Below, piece after piece: positions 42,866 to 52,767 of a stretch of 52,767 nt of DNA. Under the pieces are notes generated by a model. The model was given only the letters and a program-made list of their open reading frames with translations, ran no database searches and was not told where the DNA came from. The DNA comes from Mastigamoeba balamuthi (Eukaryota > Evosea > Mastigamoebida > Mastigamoebidae): assembly GCA_902651635.1 (NCBI GenBank), contig CACRSC010000047.1, positions 1 through 52,767 of the forward strand. The letters are read 5' to 3'. Positions within the stretch are counted from its first letter, which is position 1. The number at the start of each line of letters is the position of its first letter. A program made the translations under genes and the position numbers.

Positions 42866-43845
42866 ATGTCCTCGCGCACCGACAGGATATTCGCGGCGTT
42901 CCAGGGCCCCGTGCTGAGCGTGGGCACGCCAGTTGTGCACATGTTCCGGCCCTACACCGTCGAGCTGCTGCTGCCCCGCCACTGGCGCGAGGCCCACAAG
43001 ATCAGCCCCGAGGACGTCATCACTGCTCTCCAGCGCCCCGAAATCCGCGCCTCCGCGTCCCTCTCCTACCCGGCGCTGACGTGCACTCTGTGCGGAGACG
43101 TGGTCTCAATGACCGACGTCCGGAGTTCCACCGATGGGCTGCCAGACGACCTCGAGTGCTACAGCGCAATACTGCGGTCCACGTGCACTTCGTCCAGGCG
43201 CCACCTGCGCTGCGACACGGTCGTCATGGCGATCGCCCTCGGCAGCCTCAGCGCGTTCAGCGAGCCCTTCGCGGTGTTCGCGAGGGAGCCCGGCAGGCAG
43301 AGCAAGCGGAAGCAGAGGCAGCAGAGGCTCTCGTGGCCCTACCAGAAGAGCGAGTTCTCATCGTGCGTGAACATGGCCATCTCGACAACGGCGCCCCCAG
43401 AGCCCGAGGTGGCTCCCAGTGCCGTCCCTCGCTCCCTTATTCCCCGTACGTCGCCTGCTCCTTCGCGTTGTCTGACTGGCTTCGGTGGGCTGCAGGGCTT
43501 TTCATCGTTGTGGACATTTGGAAGCCACCGCGCGATATGGAGGCCATCCCGCCATGCGCCGCTGCACTGATCCCTGGGAGTGCCGAAGCACTGAAGCGGG
43601 TTCCTGGCTTCGTTCTGCAGAAGTCTTCCATATCCCTGGGTTCGTCTCCCTTGCGCGGTCCGCTTGATGACTGATATTGTGTACGCGCAGAATTGGCTGT
43701 ATTTGTTCGAGCATACCGGACAGCGGAGGACGCGGCGATGGGGACTGACGTCTGCGCCAAGTATGTCAAGAACATCATTCCCAACGCGATAGACCGAAAC
43801 GTGGAGGGCTTGTCTGTGTTGCTGGCACGGCTGAGCAATTGGTAA
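42866..43845 (+). CDS. Unrecognised protein with Cys motifs and basic patch, paralogue 2
   Basis: Exons 42866-43445, 43496-43639 and 43691-43845, both introns phase 1, join to about 292 residues. Closely similar to paralogue 1: MSSRTDRIFAAFQGPVLSVG, RPYTVELLLPRHW, CTLCGDVVSMT, STCTSSRRHLRCD, AFSEPFAVFAREPGRQSKRK, WKPPRDMEAIPPCAAALIPG and VFVRAYRTAEDAAMGTD. The first intron uses the donor GTACGTCG, whereas paralogue 1 uses GTGCGGAC at the same site. The third exon starts with ELAV in place of EMAV. Divergence is concentrated after the basic patch and in the first intron. Function unknown; a dispersed or tandem duplication with the oxidoreductase caught between the copies. Confidence 0.75.
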
Positions 43846-44178
43846 TCGACCGAGAGGTTCAAGAAAGTAAGGTAATCACGAACTAACGGGAGACGTTATA
43901 ATCTATCGACAATTCGGTTGTTCGAACACCAACGCTTACGGAGTGATGGATGCAGCAGTGCGTTGTGAAGCATCTGTTTCAGTAGTATTCGACTCGCCTC
44001 GAGTGTGGGCATTGCGCTGAGCAACACTCCCGTGGATGGCAGTAACCTGACCGCTTTGCTTGATGATCCCCTGATTGAGGTGTGACCTTTCTGACATTGG
44101 AGGCATTCGCTGTTTTGGCTTCTGATATTGTTGTTGGCTTGCCACAGCTAATGCGGACAGACAGAGACTGGAAGCAGC
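43846..44178. other. Convergent 3' spacer
   Basis: 333 bp between convergent stop codons. AT-richer than the genes; no gene seen. Confidence 0.5.
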
Positions 44179-46497
44179 TCAGATGTCGGCGTTCCAGTCG
44201 AAGGGGCCGGCGAACTTGGTGAGCTTCATCTTCTTGGTCGACGCCTCGAGCAGCCTGTAGTCCTTCCCGTTGGCCCTCGACCTCTTGCTGGCCGCGTACG
44301 ACGCGTCGTCCCACTCGAGCTCGATGTGCGACACAACGGGGGTGTCGTGGCCCTCTGCCGGGTAGCGCGCGGTGCTCTCGTGGAAGGTGTCGTAGGGCAC
44401 GAAGAAGAACCCGCACTGCTCCGTGTTCTGCTCAACGCCCAAGTCAGTTGCTGCGCTGGTCCCAACAATGAAACGCACCCCGATGATGCTGATGGGCCTC
44501 AGGAGCGTCTCGAGGCCGCCCCACGTCATGGCCCCGGTCTGGACGACCTGGACGGGCTGCGTGCTGTCCTTGGGGTTCCACTCGACGAGGTGGAAGTGCA
44601 CAGCCCCGTCGCTGCCCGCGGGAACCGTTATCTTTGCCTCCTTGCCCTGTGCCACAAGCGCGTAGTGCATCCCCGGCCTGCAGCCCGTCCACCCCATCGT
44701 CCTGGCAGTCTCCGCGTTGGCCGCGCTGGCGGTGCAGTTGAGGACCGTGGCGCCCTTGACCCAGTTCTTCTGCACGATCTTCTTGAGCCCGGGGGCGCAG
44801 GCCAGCGCGTCCCTGCGCTCCGCCATGCACGTGGCGTTGACGGGGATCCACGTGGAGGCGCTGGCCTCGAGGGGGCAGATGAAGTTCTCGTCGGCCAGCG
44901 AGTGCTTCTGCGCCCAGTAGGCCGCGCTGTGGCCCTGTTCGGTGCCCCACGAGTTCTTGATGATCAGGCCGCCCGTCGTGTGCTCGTGCAGCTGCTCCGG
45001 CAGCCCCGTGTCCACGCGGAACTCGTCGTTCCACCCCACGACGAGCATCGCGTGGCCCCCGGAGATGTGCGGGTACCTGCGGTGCCGCCCTCGTGTTGGT
45101 AACCGCAAAGGCTGGAGTGAAATCAACTGAAATGGGCGGGGATGGCTCTCTGTACTTGTGGAGTGTGAAGACGCCCTGCCCGGTCTTGTAGCCCTTGAGG
45201 ACCATCTCGGCGCAGCAGCCGGTGGAGCTGGTGGAGCAGGGGTGGGCGCAGGTGATGCACTGCTGCGTGTGGTAGACAGTCGTCTGGTTGTCGTCGCAGG
45301 GGATCGAGTACGTGGACTTGAACGTCGCGTGGCTCCACGCCAGCGCCACCTGCTTCTCGTACAGCAGCTGCTTGATCTCGTCGATCGTGTACACCGACTG
45401 TATGCTCTTCACCTGCGGCAGTACGTGTGGTTTGAGCTCAATGGATTGAATTCATTTGTTATTCAATTCAATTTTATCCAATTTGAAAACAAGGCAGAAG
45501 AAGCACAGCCCCGTAATCAACCACAGAGCGGTGCGGCGTGCCTTGAAGGAGATGGGGTTGGTGCTGACGGCCTTGTCGAAGCCGTCGCAGGCCATCTCGC
45601 CGCTCTCGGTGGGCGCGTAGGAGCAGACGGCCGTGGGGAGGACGTAGGGGGCGACCTTGCTGCCCATGTAGTAGAGCCACTCGGGCTCCCCGTCCGTCGG
45701 CGTCCCCTGCGCGGGCCCCGCGAAGCAGAACCTGTCCTCGGGGTGCGACCCGCAGTAGCGCACCATCCCGATGCCGTCTGCCCGCCCGTCCAGCGCCCCC
45801 GCAGTGGCCGTTAGTGCACAACAGCTGTGAGTTCGGTTTTCGTCTGTCGGTTGTGTTCTGCAGGCGCGTGTTCCGCAGAAGGGCCAGCAGAGGGGATCCG
45901 GGAGGGCTGGGAGGGGAGGGCTCAGCGCACAGGCCTGCTCCGAGAAGGAGACGTACTCGTCGGCGGCGAGGAAGCCCCTGTCGATGCCGTACCTGCGGTA
46001 GCTCGACTCGATGAGGCCGATGGTAGAGAAGACCCTGCGCGAGGGTCGTCGGTCAGTCAGCCAGGCCCTCCAGGCGAGGGGCACAGGCAACGCTGTGGCC
46101 TGCTGGGGAGTGGTGGTGGCGACGCACCAGCAGGTGCCGCGGGACAGCTGGTTCTTGACGGGCGTGATGGCCGCGTCGGGCAGCACGAACGTCCGGGGCA
46201 GGTGGCCAGGCAGGACGCCGCTCTGCTGCTGCCGCTGCTGCTCGCTCCGTATGTTGTTCTGCGGGGCGTGGAGGGCGCAGGGGGGCCGGTGGCGGTAAGC
46301 AGTGCAGCACAGCGACGCACAATGGCCGCGACCGTTCTGTTCTCCGAGGGAAAACTGAGGCGGGGAGCTCAGCAGGGGGCACGCACGGCCTTGTCGTGCA
46401 GGTCCGAGCCGTAGACGAAGACGCCGATGAGGGTGGTCACCACCAGGACCGACACCACGGCCCAGAGGGCGACAAAGAGCTGAGCACTGAGCCCCAT
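44179..46497 (-). CDS. Membrane-anchored papain-family (C1A) cysteine peptidase, copy A
   Basis: Exons I place: 46497-46387, 46258-46128, 46034-45931, a fourth ending at 45542 (its 5' edge near 45800 is unclear), 45412-45156, 45076-44479 and 44427-44179. Residues 1-35 hold an uncleaved-looking membrane helix (LWAVVSVLVVTTLIGVFVYG), so the enzyme is a type II membrane protein as in the Entamoeba CP-C group. The active site is ITPVKNQLSRGTCW across the exon 2/3 junction, followed by VFSTIGLIES. The catalytic His is in SGGHAMLVVGWND and the Asn in IIKNSWG. A long C-terminal extension of about 250 residues, ending FAGPFDWNADI, is not recognised. The intron after exon 4 appears to start GC (AAG|GCACGC). 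The last intron is 51 nt and has no stop, so retention would keep the frame. Copy B is about 500 bp upstream in the same orientation. Confidence 0.8.
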
Positions 46498-47041
46498 CGG
46501 TTGGTCGGCTGTGTGCGTTGTGTTCCTTCTCGGAGCTTAGCGAATGCGCCCCCCCGGGTTGAGAAAGGAAAGGACGAGGAAACGGGCTGGGGGGCCGCCA
46601 CACCGTGTTGCTTTCCCAAGGTGCACAGCGCACCTTCAGTTGTTCTCAGACATTTCCGTGTTTGCTGGGGTATGGGCTGCAAAGTTATCACTTTGCGCTG
46701 CTTTGGCGCTTTTTTGGAGTTGGCTCTGCTGCTGCCTGCCGCCTTGTGGTGGCGCCCCTTCTGCGCCCTGGGCTCGGGCTCGAGCCAATGGACGGGGACA
46801 GCTGCCCTCAGAGATTTCTGTTATCATAAAGCAATGATGGAAGGCCTTGATCCCGTTGTGACGAAACACGGCTGTCGATTGAAAATTTGAAACTGAATGG
46901 AATGCAATTGTATGGCAGGTAACGTTTGCGAAGCAGTCGGATCGTTGTTAGATGGTTGCTATATGAGTTCTTAGGACTACTTCATCTTTGGTAACAGTAA
47001 CCAGGGGAGAGTCAGTGATGGCGATGTTCCTTCTTTGCAGC
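46498..47041. other. Promoter/3' spacer between the two peptidase genes
   Basis: 544 bp between the start of copy A and the stop of copy B. No gene seen. Confidence 0.5.
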
Positions 47042-49335
47042 TCATATGTCGGCGTTCCAGTCGAAGGGGCCGGCGAACTTGGTGAGCTTCATCTTCTTGG
47101 TCGACGCCTGGAGCAGACTGTAGTCCTTCCCGTTGGCCTTCGACCTCTTGGCCGCGTACGACGCGTCGTCCCACTCGAGCTCGATGTACGACACCACCGG
47201 CGTGTCGTGGCCCTCGGCCGGGAAGCGCACAGTGCTCTCGGAGAAGGTGTCGTAGGGCACGAAGAAGAACCCGCACTGCTCCGTGTTCTGCTCAAACGCA
47301 CAAGTCAGTTGCCGAGTTGGTCCCGATGACGCAACGCACCCCGATGATGCTGATGGGCCTCAGGAGCATCTCGAGGCCGCCCCACGTCATGGCCCCGGTC
47401 TGGACGACCTGGACGGGCTGCGTGCTGTCCTTGGGGTTCCACTCGACGAGGTGGAAGCGCACGTACCCGTCGCTGCCCGCGGGCGCCGTCGTCTTCACCT
47501 CGCCGCCCTGCGAGACCAGCGCGTAGTGCATCCCCGCCCTGCAGCCCGTCCACCCCAGCCTCCTGGCAGTCTCCGCGTTGGCGGCCCTGGCGGTGCAGTT
47601 GAGGACCGTAGCGCCCTTGACCCAGTTCTTCTGCACGATCTTCTCGAGGCCCGACGAGCAGGCCAGCGCGTCCTTGCGCTCCGCCATGCACGTGGCGTTG
47701 ACGGGGATCCACGTCGATGAGCTGGCCTCGAGGGGGCAGATGAAGTTCTCGTCGGCCAGCGAGTGCTTCTGCGCCCAGTAGGCCGCGCTGTGGCCCAGGT
47801 CTGTGCCCCACGAGTTCTTGATGATCAGGCCGCCCGTTGTGCGCTCGTGCATCTGCCCCGGCAGCCCCGTGTCCACGCGGAAGTTGTCGTTCCACCCCAC
47901 GACCATCATCGCGTGGCCTCCTGAGACGTGCGGGTACCTGCGGTGCCGTCCAACAGTTCATTTATGATAAACGCGAAGTGAAATCAATTGAGATGTGTTG
48001 TGTCGCCGTACTTGTGGAGACCGAAGACGCCCTGCTTGGTGTAGCCGTTGAGGACCATCTCGGCGCAGCAGCCGGTGGAGCTGGTGGAGCAGGGGTGGGC
48101 GCAGGTGATGCACTGCTGCGTGTGGTAGACAGTCGTCTGGTTGTCGTCGCAGGGGATCGAGTACGTGGCGTCAAACACCGCGTGGCTCCACGCCAGCGCC
48201 ACCTGCTTCTCGTACAGCAGCTGCTTGATGTCGTCGATCGTGTACACCGACTGCACGCTCTTCACCTGCGCTCAAACAGAGTTGTGAGCCGTTGAACAAG
48301 CGGCACACAGTATGGTTGCAATTTGAAGTCAAAATTCAACAACAGAATGGGGATCCCCGACAGCCCCCACGCGTGCCTTGAAGGAGATGGGGTTGGTGCT
48401 GACGGCCTTGTCGATGCCGTCGCAGGTCAGCTCGCCGTCGTCGGTGGGCGTGTAGGGGCAGACGGCCGTGGGGAGGACGTAGGGGGCGACCTTGCTGCCC
48501 ATGTAGTAGAGCCACTCGGGCTCCCCGTCCTCGGTCGTGCCCTGCGCGGGCCCTGCGAAGCAGAACCTGTCCTCGGGGTGCGACCCGCAGTAGCGCACCA
48601 TCCCGATGCCGTCTGCCCGCCCCCCAGTGCCCCCCGCGTTGACCCGGTCAGTTTTCATTTTTCTCTCGGGGAAATAACGCAGAATGACTTCCGTGCAGCT
48701 CTGCGCGATCGGGCACTGAGCGACGGGCGGGTATCGACGGCGTACAGGCCTGCTCCGAGAAGGAGACGTACTCGTCGGCGGCGAGGAAGCCCTTGTCGAT
48801 GCCGTTCTTGCGGTAGCTCGACTCGATTACGCCGATGGTCGAGAAGACCCTGCACGAGGTGGTGGGAGCCAAGAGGGCCCAGAGGGGCCCAGAGGGGCTG
48901 TGAGAACTGCAGCTGCTGGGGCACGCAGCCCGGACACGTCCCCGGGTGGCGGGGGAGTGGCGACGCACCAGCAGGTGCCGCGGGACATCTGGTTCTTGAC
49001 GGGCGTGATGGCCGCGTCGGGCAGCACGAAGCTCCGGGGCAGGTGGCCGGCAGGCACGGCGCTCTGCTGCTGCCGCTGCTGCTCGTTGCGTATGTTGTTC
49101 TGCACACAAGGCCGATCCCCCCCCCACGTCCCACATCATCGCGTGGAGTCGATCCCCCGGGAGTCAGTTGACGCCCACACACAACGGCGCAACGGCCGTT
49201 CTGTTCTCTGGGGGAAATGCGCACAGCCTTGTCGTGCAGGTCCGAGCCGTAGACGTAGACGCCGATCAGGGTGGTGGCCGCGAGGACCATCACGACGGCC
49301 GAGAGGGCGACAGAGAGATGAGCACTGAGTCCCAT
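47042..49335 (-). CDS. Membrane-anchored papain-family (C1A) cysteine peptidase, copy B
   Basis: Exons: 49335-49225, 49099-48969, 48849-48746, a fourth ending at 48377 (5' edge near 48640 unclear), 48265-48012, 47937-47340 and 47287-47042. Exons 1, 2, 3 and 6 have exactly the same lengths as in copy A. The start MGLSAHLSVALSAVV leads a membrane helix (AVVMVLAATTLIGVYVYG). Active-site motifs are ITPVKNQMSRGTCW, GGHAMMVVGWND and IIKNSWG. The exon 4 donor is again AAG|GCACGC, a GC donor at the homologous place. The last intron is 52 nt and contains a stop, which proves that this segment is an intron in the pair. The C-terminal extension matches copy A closely (SIIG|NTEQCGFFFVPYDTF and FAGPFDWNADI). 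Likely a lysosomal or surface protease made as a membrane-bound zymogen. Confidence 0.8.
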
Positions 49336-49811
49336 GGCAGAGGGCTTGCTGCGTTGTCCTGGCTCGCCTGGGCCTCAAGCGAACAATAAACTGCTGTCCC
49401 GGTACGAATACTTGTGAAAAGAAATGACGAGGAACGGGGGGTAGGGGAGCGCGAATGCCACACCGTGCGGTATTCCCGTGGTGCAGAGCATACATCGTGA
49501 TGTTCCAGGGCATTTCTCGGTTCCCTCCCCAACCCAGTCGGTTTGAACTTATGTGGACCACTGCCCTTTCCGAGCTGTTTTCCTCTGCGATTGCGAACAC
49601 AGGCAGGCCCCGTGCGCCTATCGACTGCCTCGCGGAATCCAATGGACTGCAGGTGCCGGCCCAGGGGAGAGAGTGCAGCCCTGCTAGCTGAGCAGCAGCA
49701 GCACACGAGCGCAAACTAGGGGCCAGGCTTCCCCGAATAGCAGCCCGATCTCCCTGAGCCAACCAAATGCATAACAAGGGCGTGTTGTGTTGGTCTCTTG
49801 GGGCATAAAGG
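49336..49811. other. Spacer upstream of copy B
   Basis: 476 bp between the start of peptidase copy B and the stop codon of the receptor-like pseudokinase. No gene seen; should contain the promoter of copy B. Confidence 0.5.
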
Positions 49812-52767
49812 TTACACCACGTTTGCAGCCGCCTTGGCGAGGCCGACGCGGGCGAATTCGAGCTGGTCGACGAGGAAGGGGAAGAGAGGCCGCGACTTGG
49901 GGTCCTGTGCCCACGCCCTGCGCGTGACGTCCGCGAGCTGCGCGGGCACCGAGGGCAGCAGCTCGGGCCTCCTGCCGCTGCTGATGAAGCCCGCGACCTC
50001 TGCGAGCGGTGTGGACTCGTGGAAGGGCTCTGCGCGGCTCCAGAGGCACCAGAGCAGCACCCCGAAGCTGAACACGTCCGTCGCGGCGCTGCACTTGGCG
50101 CCCCGCTGGTGTATCTCGGGCGCCACGAACGCGGGAGCGCACCTGTGGCACGCCAGGCGGCACGTGTCCAGCCCGCACAGCTTCGCCACAACGAGGGCCG
50201 CCGGGTCTGCCGCGGTGATCAGCACCTTTCTGGGCTGCAAGCAGAAGGCCAGTCAGTCGATCGAGTTGCGAAGGGCATGGGAGCTCCGTGGGACCTGCAG
50301 CTTCTGGTGCACGAAATCTGCGGCGACTGGGGGGTCAGGAGGCGCAGCGCAGGCGAAGGTGAGCGCGCACTGTTCTTGTGGAGGTAGTCCATGGCCCGCG
50401 CAACGTCGACGGCGATGCGGACGCGTATCTCGAGCGGCGTCCTCTTGCGCAGGAACTGCGACAGGTCGCCTGCCGCCACGTACTCCATCACCAGTCCGAG
50501 GTCCTGCGCTTCCGACACGATGCGCCCAAAGTACGTCCTGCCTCGCAGAAATTCAGTTTGAAAAAACAAAGTCAACACCAAGTTTCAAAAAAAACGAAAT
50601 CGACGGCGTGCGTTATTTGGGGGCAGCGCAGACGCGTGCACACGTCGATCTCGCGGACGAGGTCCGACTTGACCGACTGGCCCTCGGCGAAGAGCCGTGT
50701 GTCGTAGACCTTGGAGGCGACGTCGCAGCCCCGCATCCGGGCCTTGTGGACGGCCCCCAGCGACCCCTGGGCGACACGCTCGCCGCGGGCCACCTCGTCG
50801 GCGTCGATGACGGCGGACGGAGCGCTCCTGACGTGCACGGGCACCGGCGCGTAGCCCCTGCCGGGCACGAGGAGGCGGAGCTCCGTGTCGACGGTGCACG
50901 TGCAGAAGGCGGTGGCCTCTGCGCAGGCGACGACGTCGTCGTTGGGGAACAGGCGCTCCTTGCGCACGTCGACGCCGAGCTGCAGCCTGTGCGTGCGCTG
51001 CGGCACGAGCACCTCGAGGGTGACGTCGCCCCGCGGCGCGGTGATTCGCAGCGCCTGCGTCGACGACTGCCCGACGGCCAGCGGGGCGTCGACTTTGCCG
51101 CACCCGAAAAGCAGCTCCGGGGGCTCCACGTTGACGCCGAGCTCGGGGTCGTTGCAGGCGTACCTGCGCATGCCAGAGCACAGCTCCCACTTCTCCTCGT
51201 CGTCGCCCGAGTCGTCGGCGGAGCCCGGGCTGCGCAGGGGCGCCTGCGACGGCAGAAGCACGTAGAGGGGCGCGTGCGTGCGGAATTGCCGCCAGACGAC
51301 GGCAGCGGCGACGCAGACGCCGAGCACGACGGCGCCCATGCCAATGGCGACGCCGACGATGATGAGAGAGCGGCTCGTGCAGTCGCCGCGCATGAAGGGG
51401 CCGCTGGGGAGCTGCTCCGAGGGGTGGAAGTAGAGGCACTGCTCCACGGCGCTCGAAGGCGAAGAGCAGCGCAGATACGCGGATCCCACACGCCAGACCA
51501 CGTCACGCAATCCGTACGTGGCGTTGAGGTACTTGCAGAACCCCAGCTCTCCTATGCCTGGCGGGACGGGTGAGTTGTTGTAAAGAAAGCGCAAATGCCG
51601 AGTGGCGGGTTTCAAAAAATGTAAAAATAAAGGCAAATTCAAGCAACGGATGTCATGAAACGAATGAAGACAATTGATACGGTCCGCGAATACTGGGCTT
51701 GCAAAGAGCGAACAGGAAAGGTGCTGGCAGCTGAACAAACTGGACGGGCAGGGGGGAAACAGAGAGAGCGCACGTCGTGGCAAGCAGAGGGCGTCGCTGT
51801 ACAGGCGGGAGGGCGTCCACGTGGCGTTGCACGCGCACCCCTGTTCCGCAGAGCAGCTCGCGCCCAGGGGGCACTGAACGGCACAGAGGCGTCAGCACAC
51901 GCCAGAGCGGTAAAGCGCGGTAACTTACGTCACACACGTGGCAGGAGACGCCCACCGCCGCCGCCGTCTCGAGCGCGTCGCTGACGAGGGCCACCGAGTC
52001 GGTGCGGCCGCCGCTGCTGGCGCTGCTCGCGTACCACACGGGGGCCCCGGGCAGCGCGGGCAGCGCGCCCACGAGGGGCAGAAGGCCCGCGGCTGCCCGC
52101 TGGACCACAGCGCACAGGCCGCGGGCGCCGCAGACGACAGCGTCGCCGTTGCCGGGGCGCGCGGGGTCGAGGCCGGCGCACTGGACAGAGAGCGGCCCCG
52201 CGGGGCCCAAGTCAATTGACGTGCCGTTGGTCCGCGTGTCGAAGGCCGGCCACTGCACGGCGTCGCCCGCGGAGCCCCGCGCGCCAAAGGCGAACGACAG
52301 CACGACGGCGCCGAGCCGCTCGGGCGACACGTCAGCGCCGGCGACCCACAGCGCGGCGCCGCACCACGCCGACGCGGTGACGTTGACGCCGCCCAGCACG
52401 AGCGTCGCCGCCCTGCGGACCCTCGGCGGCTCGGCGTCGGCGACGTCATCGGCGGCGACGACCTCGTAGACCCACGCTGCGGCGGCGTTGTCGGCGTGGA
52501 ACAGCGCCAGGCGGTCGGCCGAGGCGCTGGCCGACGTGTAGGCGACGTCGACGCCCACCGACGCCGCGCTGACGTTCCACGCGACGCGCGCGCACTCGTC
52601 GACGCCGACGACAGCGCCGCTGCCCTGCGCGCGCGACGCCACGACAGCGGACCACCGCGACGACGACGGCGACGACGACGGGCGCCACCACGCCAGCGAC
52701 GTGGCGCCGGCGATGCTGAGACACGTCGACGCGTTGGCCGACGCCGCCGGGGCCGACCGCCACGCCG
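49812..52767 (-). CDS. Receptor-like pseudokinase, 5' end outside the window
   Basis: Exons: 52767-51930 (open to the window edge), 51873-51774, 51557-50612, 50537-50371, a 23 nt exon 50317-50295, and 50234-49812. The ectodomain is rich in Ala/Val with N-glycosylation-type sites, then Cys-rich (CHVCD|CPLGASCSAEQGCACNAT). One membrane helix (SLIIVGVAIGMGAVVLGVCV) follows. Between helix and kinase is a beta-rich segment starting LGVNVEPPELLFGCGKV, similar to an MSP/VAP-like fold. Kinase: Gly loop AQGSLGAVHKA, ATP Lys in VASKVY, then GLVMEYVAAGDLSQFL, then FVHQKLQPRKVLI where HRD should be, then AKLCGLD where DFG should be, then FVAPEIH, DVFSFGVLLWCLW and RRAWAQDPKSRP. The catalytic Asp and the metal-binding Asp are both lost, so it is predicted inactive as a kinase and may be a signalling scaffold. 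Intron 50611-50538 seems to have a GC donor. Confidence 0.8.

Overview
The window is nuclear DNA of a GC-rich, intron-rich unicellular eukaryote. Genes are broken by many short introns (mostly 44-130 nt) with AG acceptors and a strong bias for donors beginning GTGCG. A few introns best fit GC-AG. Spacers are AT-richer than exons. An amoebozoan, possibly an archamoeba, is my best guess. It rests on papain-like proteases with an N-terminal membrane anchor (as in the Entamoeba CP-C group), a single-pass receptor-like kinase, several secreted lectin-like proteins and a chromodomain gypsy element. This is inference, not a match.

Layout. 1-9065 is mobile-element territory. It holds a complete but multiply broken Ty3/gypsy chromovirus with 97% identical LTRs (1611-6461), then a roughly 2 kb DNA transposon with terminal inverted repeats and a piggyBac-like transposase remnant (7054-9065). 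A secreted beta-trefoil protein follows (9112-9588). Next come a membrane class III nucleotide cyclase on the minus strand with an unclear 5' end (9827-11333) and, head-to-head with it, a partial gene with a nuclease-like core (11384-12229). A tail-anchored LIM protein lies at 13157-14275. A 4.6 kb inverted repeat (14866-19462) carries two divergent, complementarily damaged copies of one gene around a single N. A 364 bp foldback element (19472-19835) and a second secreted beta-trefoil/fascin-like protein (20345-21418) follow.

From 23 kb on, host genes dominate. A cysteine-rich, probably GPI-anchored surface protein (23016-25145, minus) is divergent from PIGX, a subunit of the first GPI mannosyltransferase (25425-26756). 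A 24-exon USP9X/USP24/USP34-class ubiquitin hydrolase fills 27770-38409. Two paralogues of an unrecognised basic-tailed protein (39506-40522 and 42866-43845) flank an intronless bacterial-type NmrA/QorB quinone oxidoreductase (40960-41850, minus). Two tandem membrane-anchored C1A cysteine peptidases (44179-46497 and 47042-49335, minus) come next. The window ends inside a receptor-like pseudokinase (49812-52767, minus, 5' end beyond the window).

How they fit together: many genes concern the cell surface and secretory pathway (GPI addition and its likely client, secreted lectin-like proteins, anchored proteases, receptor cyclase, receptor pseudokinase). The most unusual content is the family of nuclease-like genes in the inverted repeat and at 11384-12229. 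All exon boundaries are read by eye and need transcript support.
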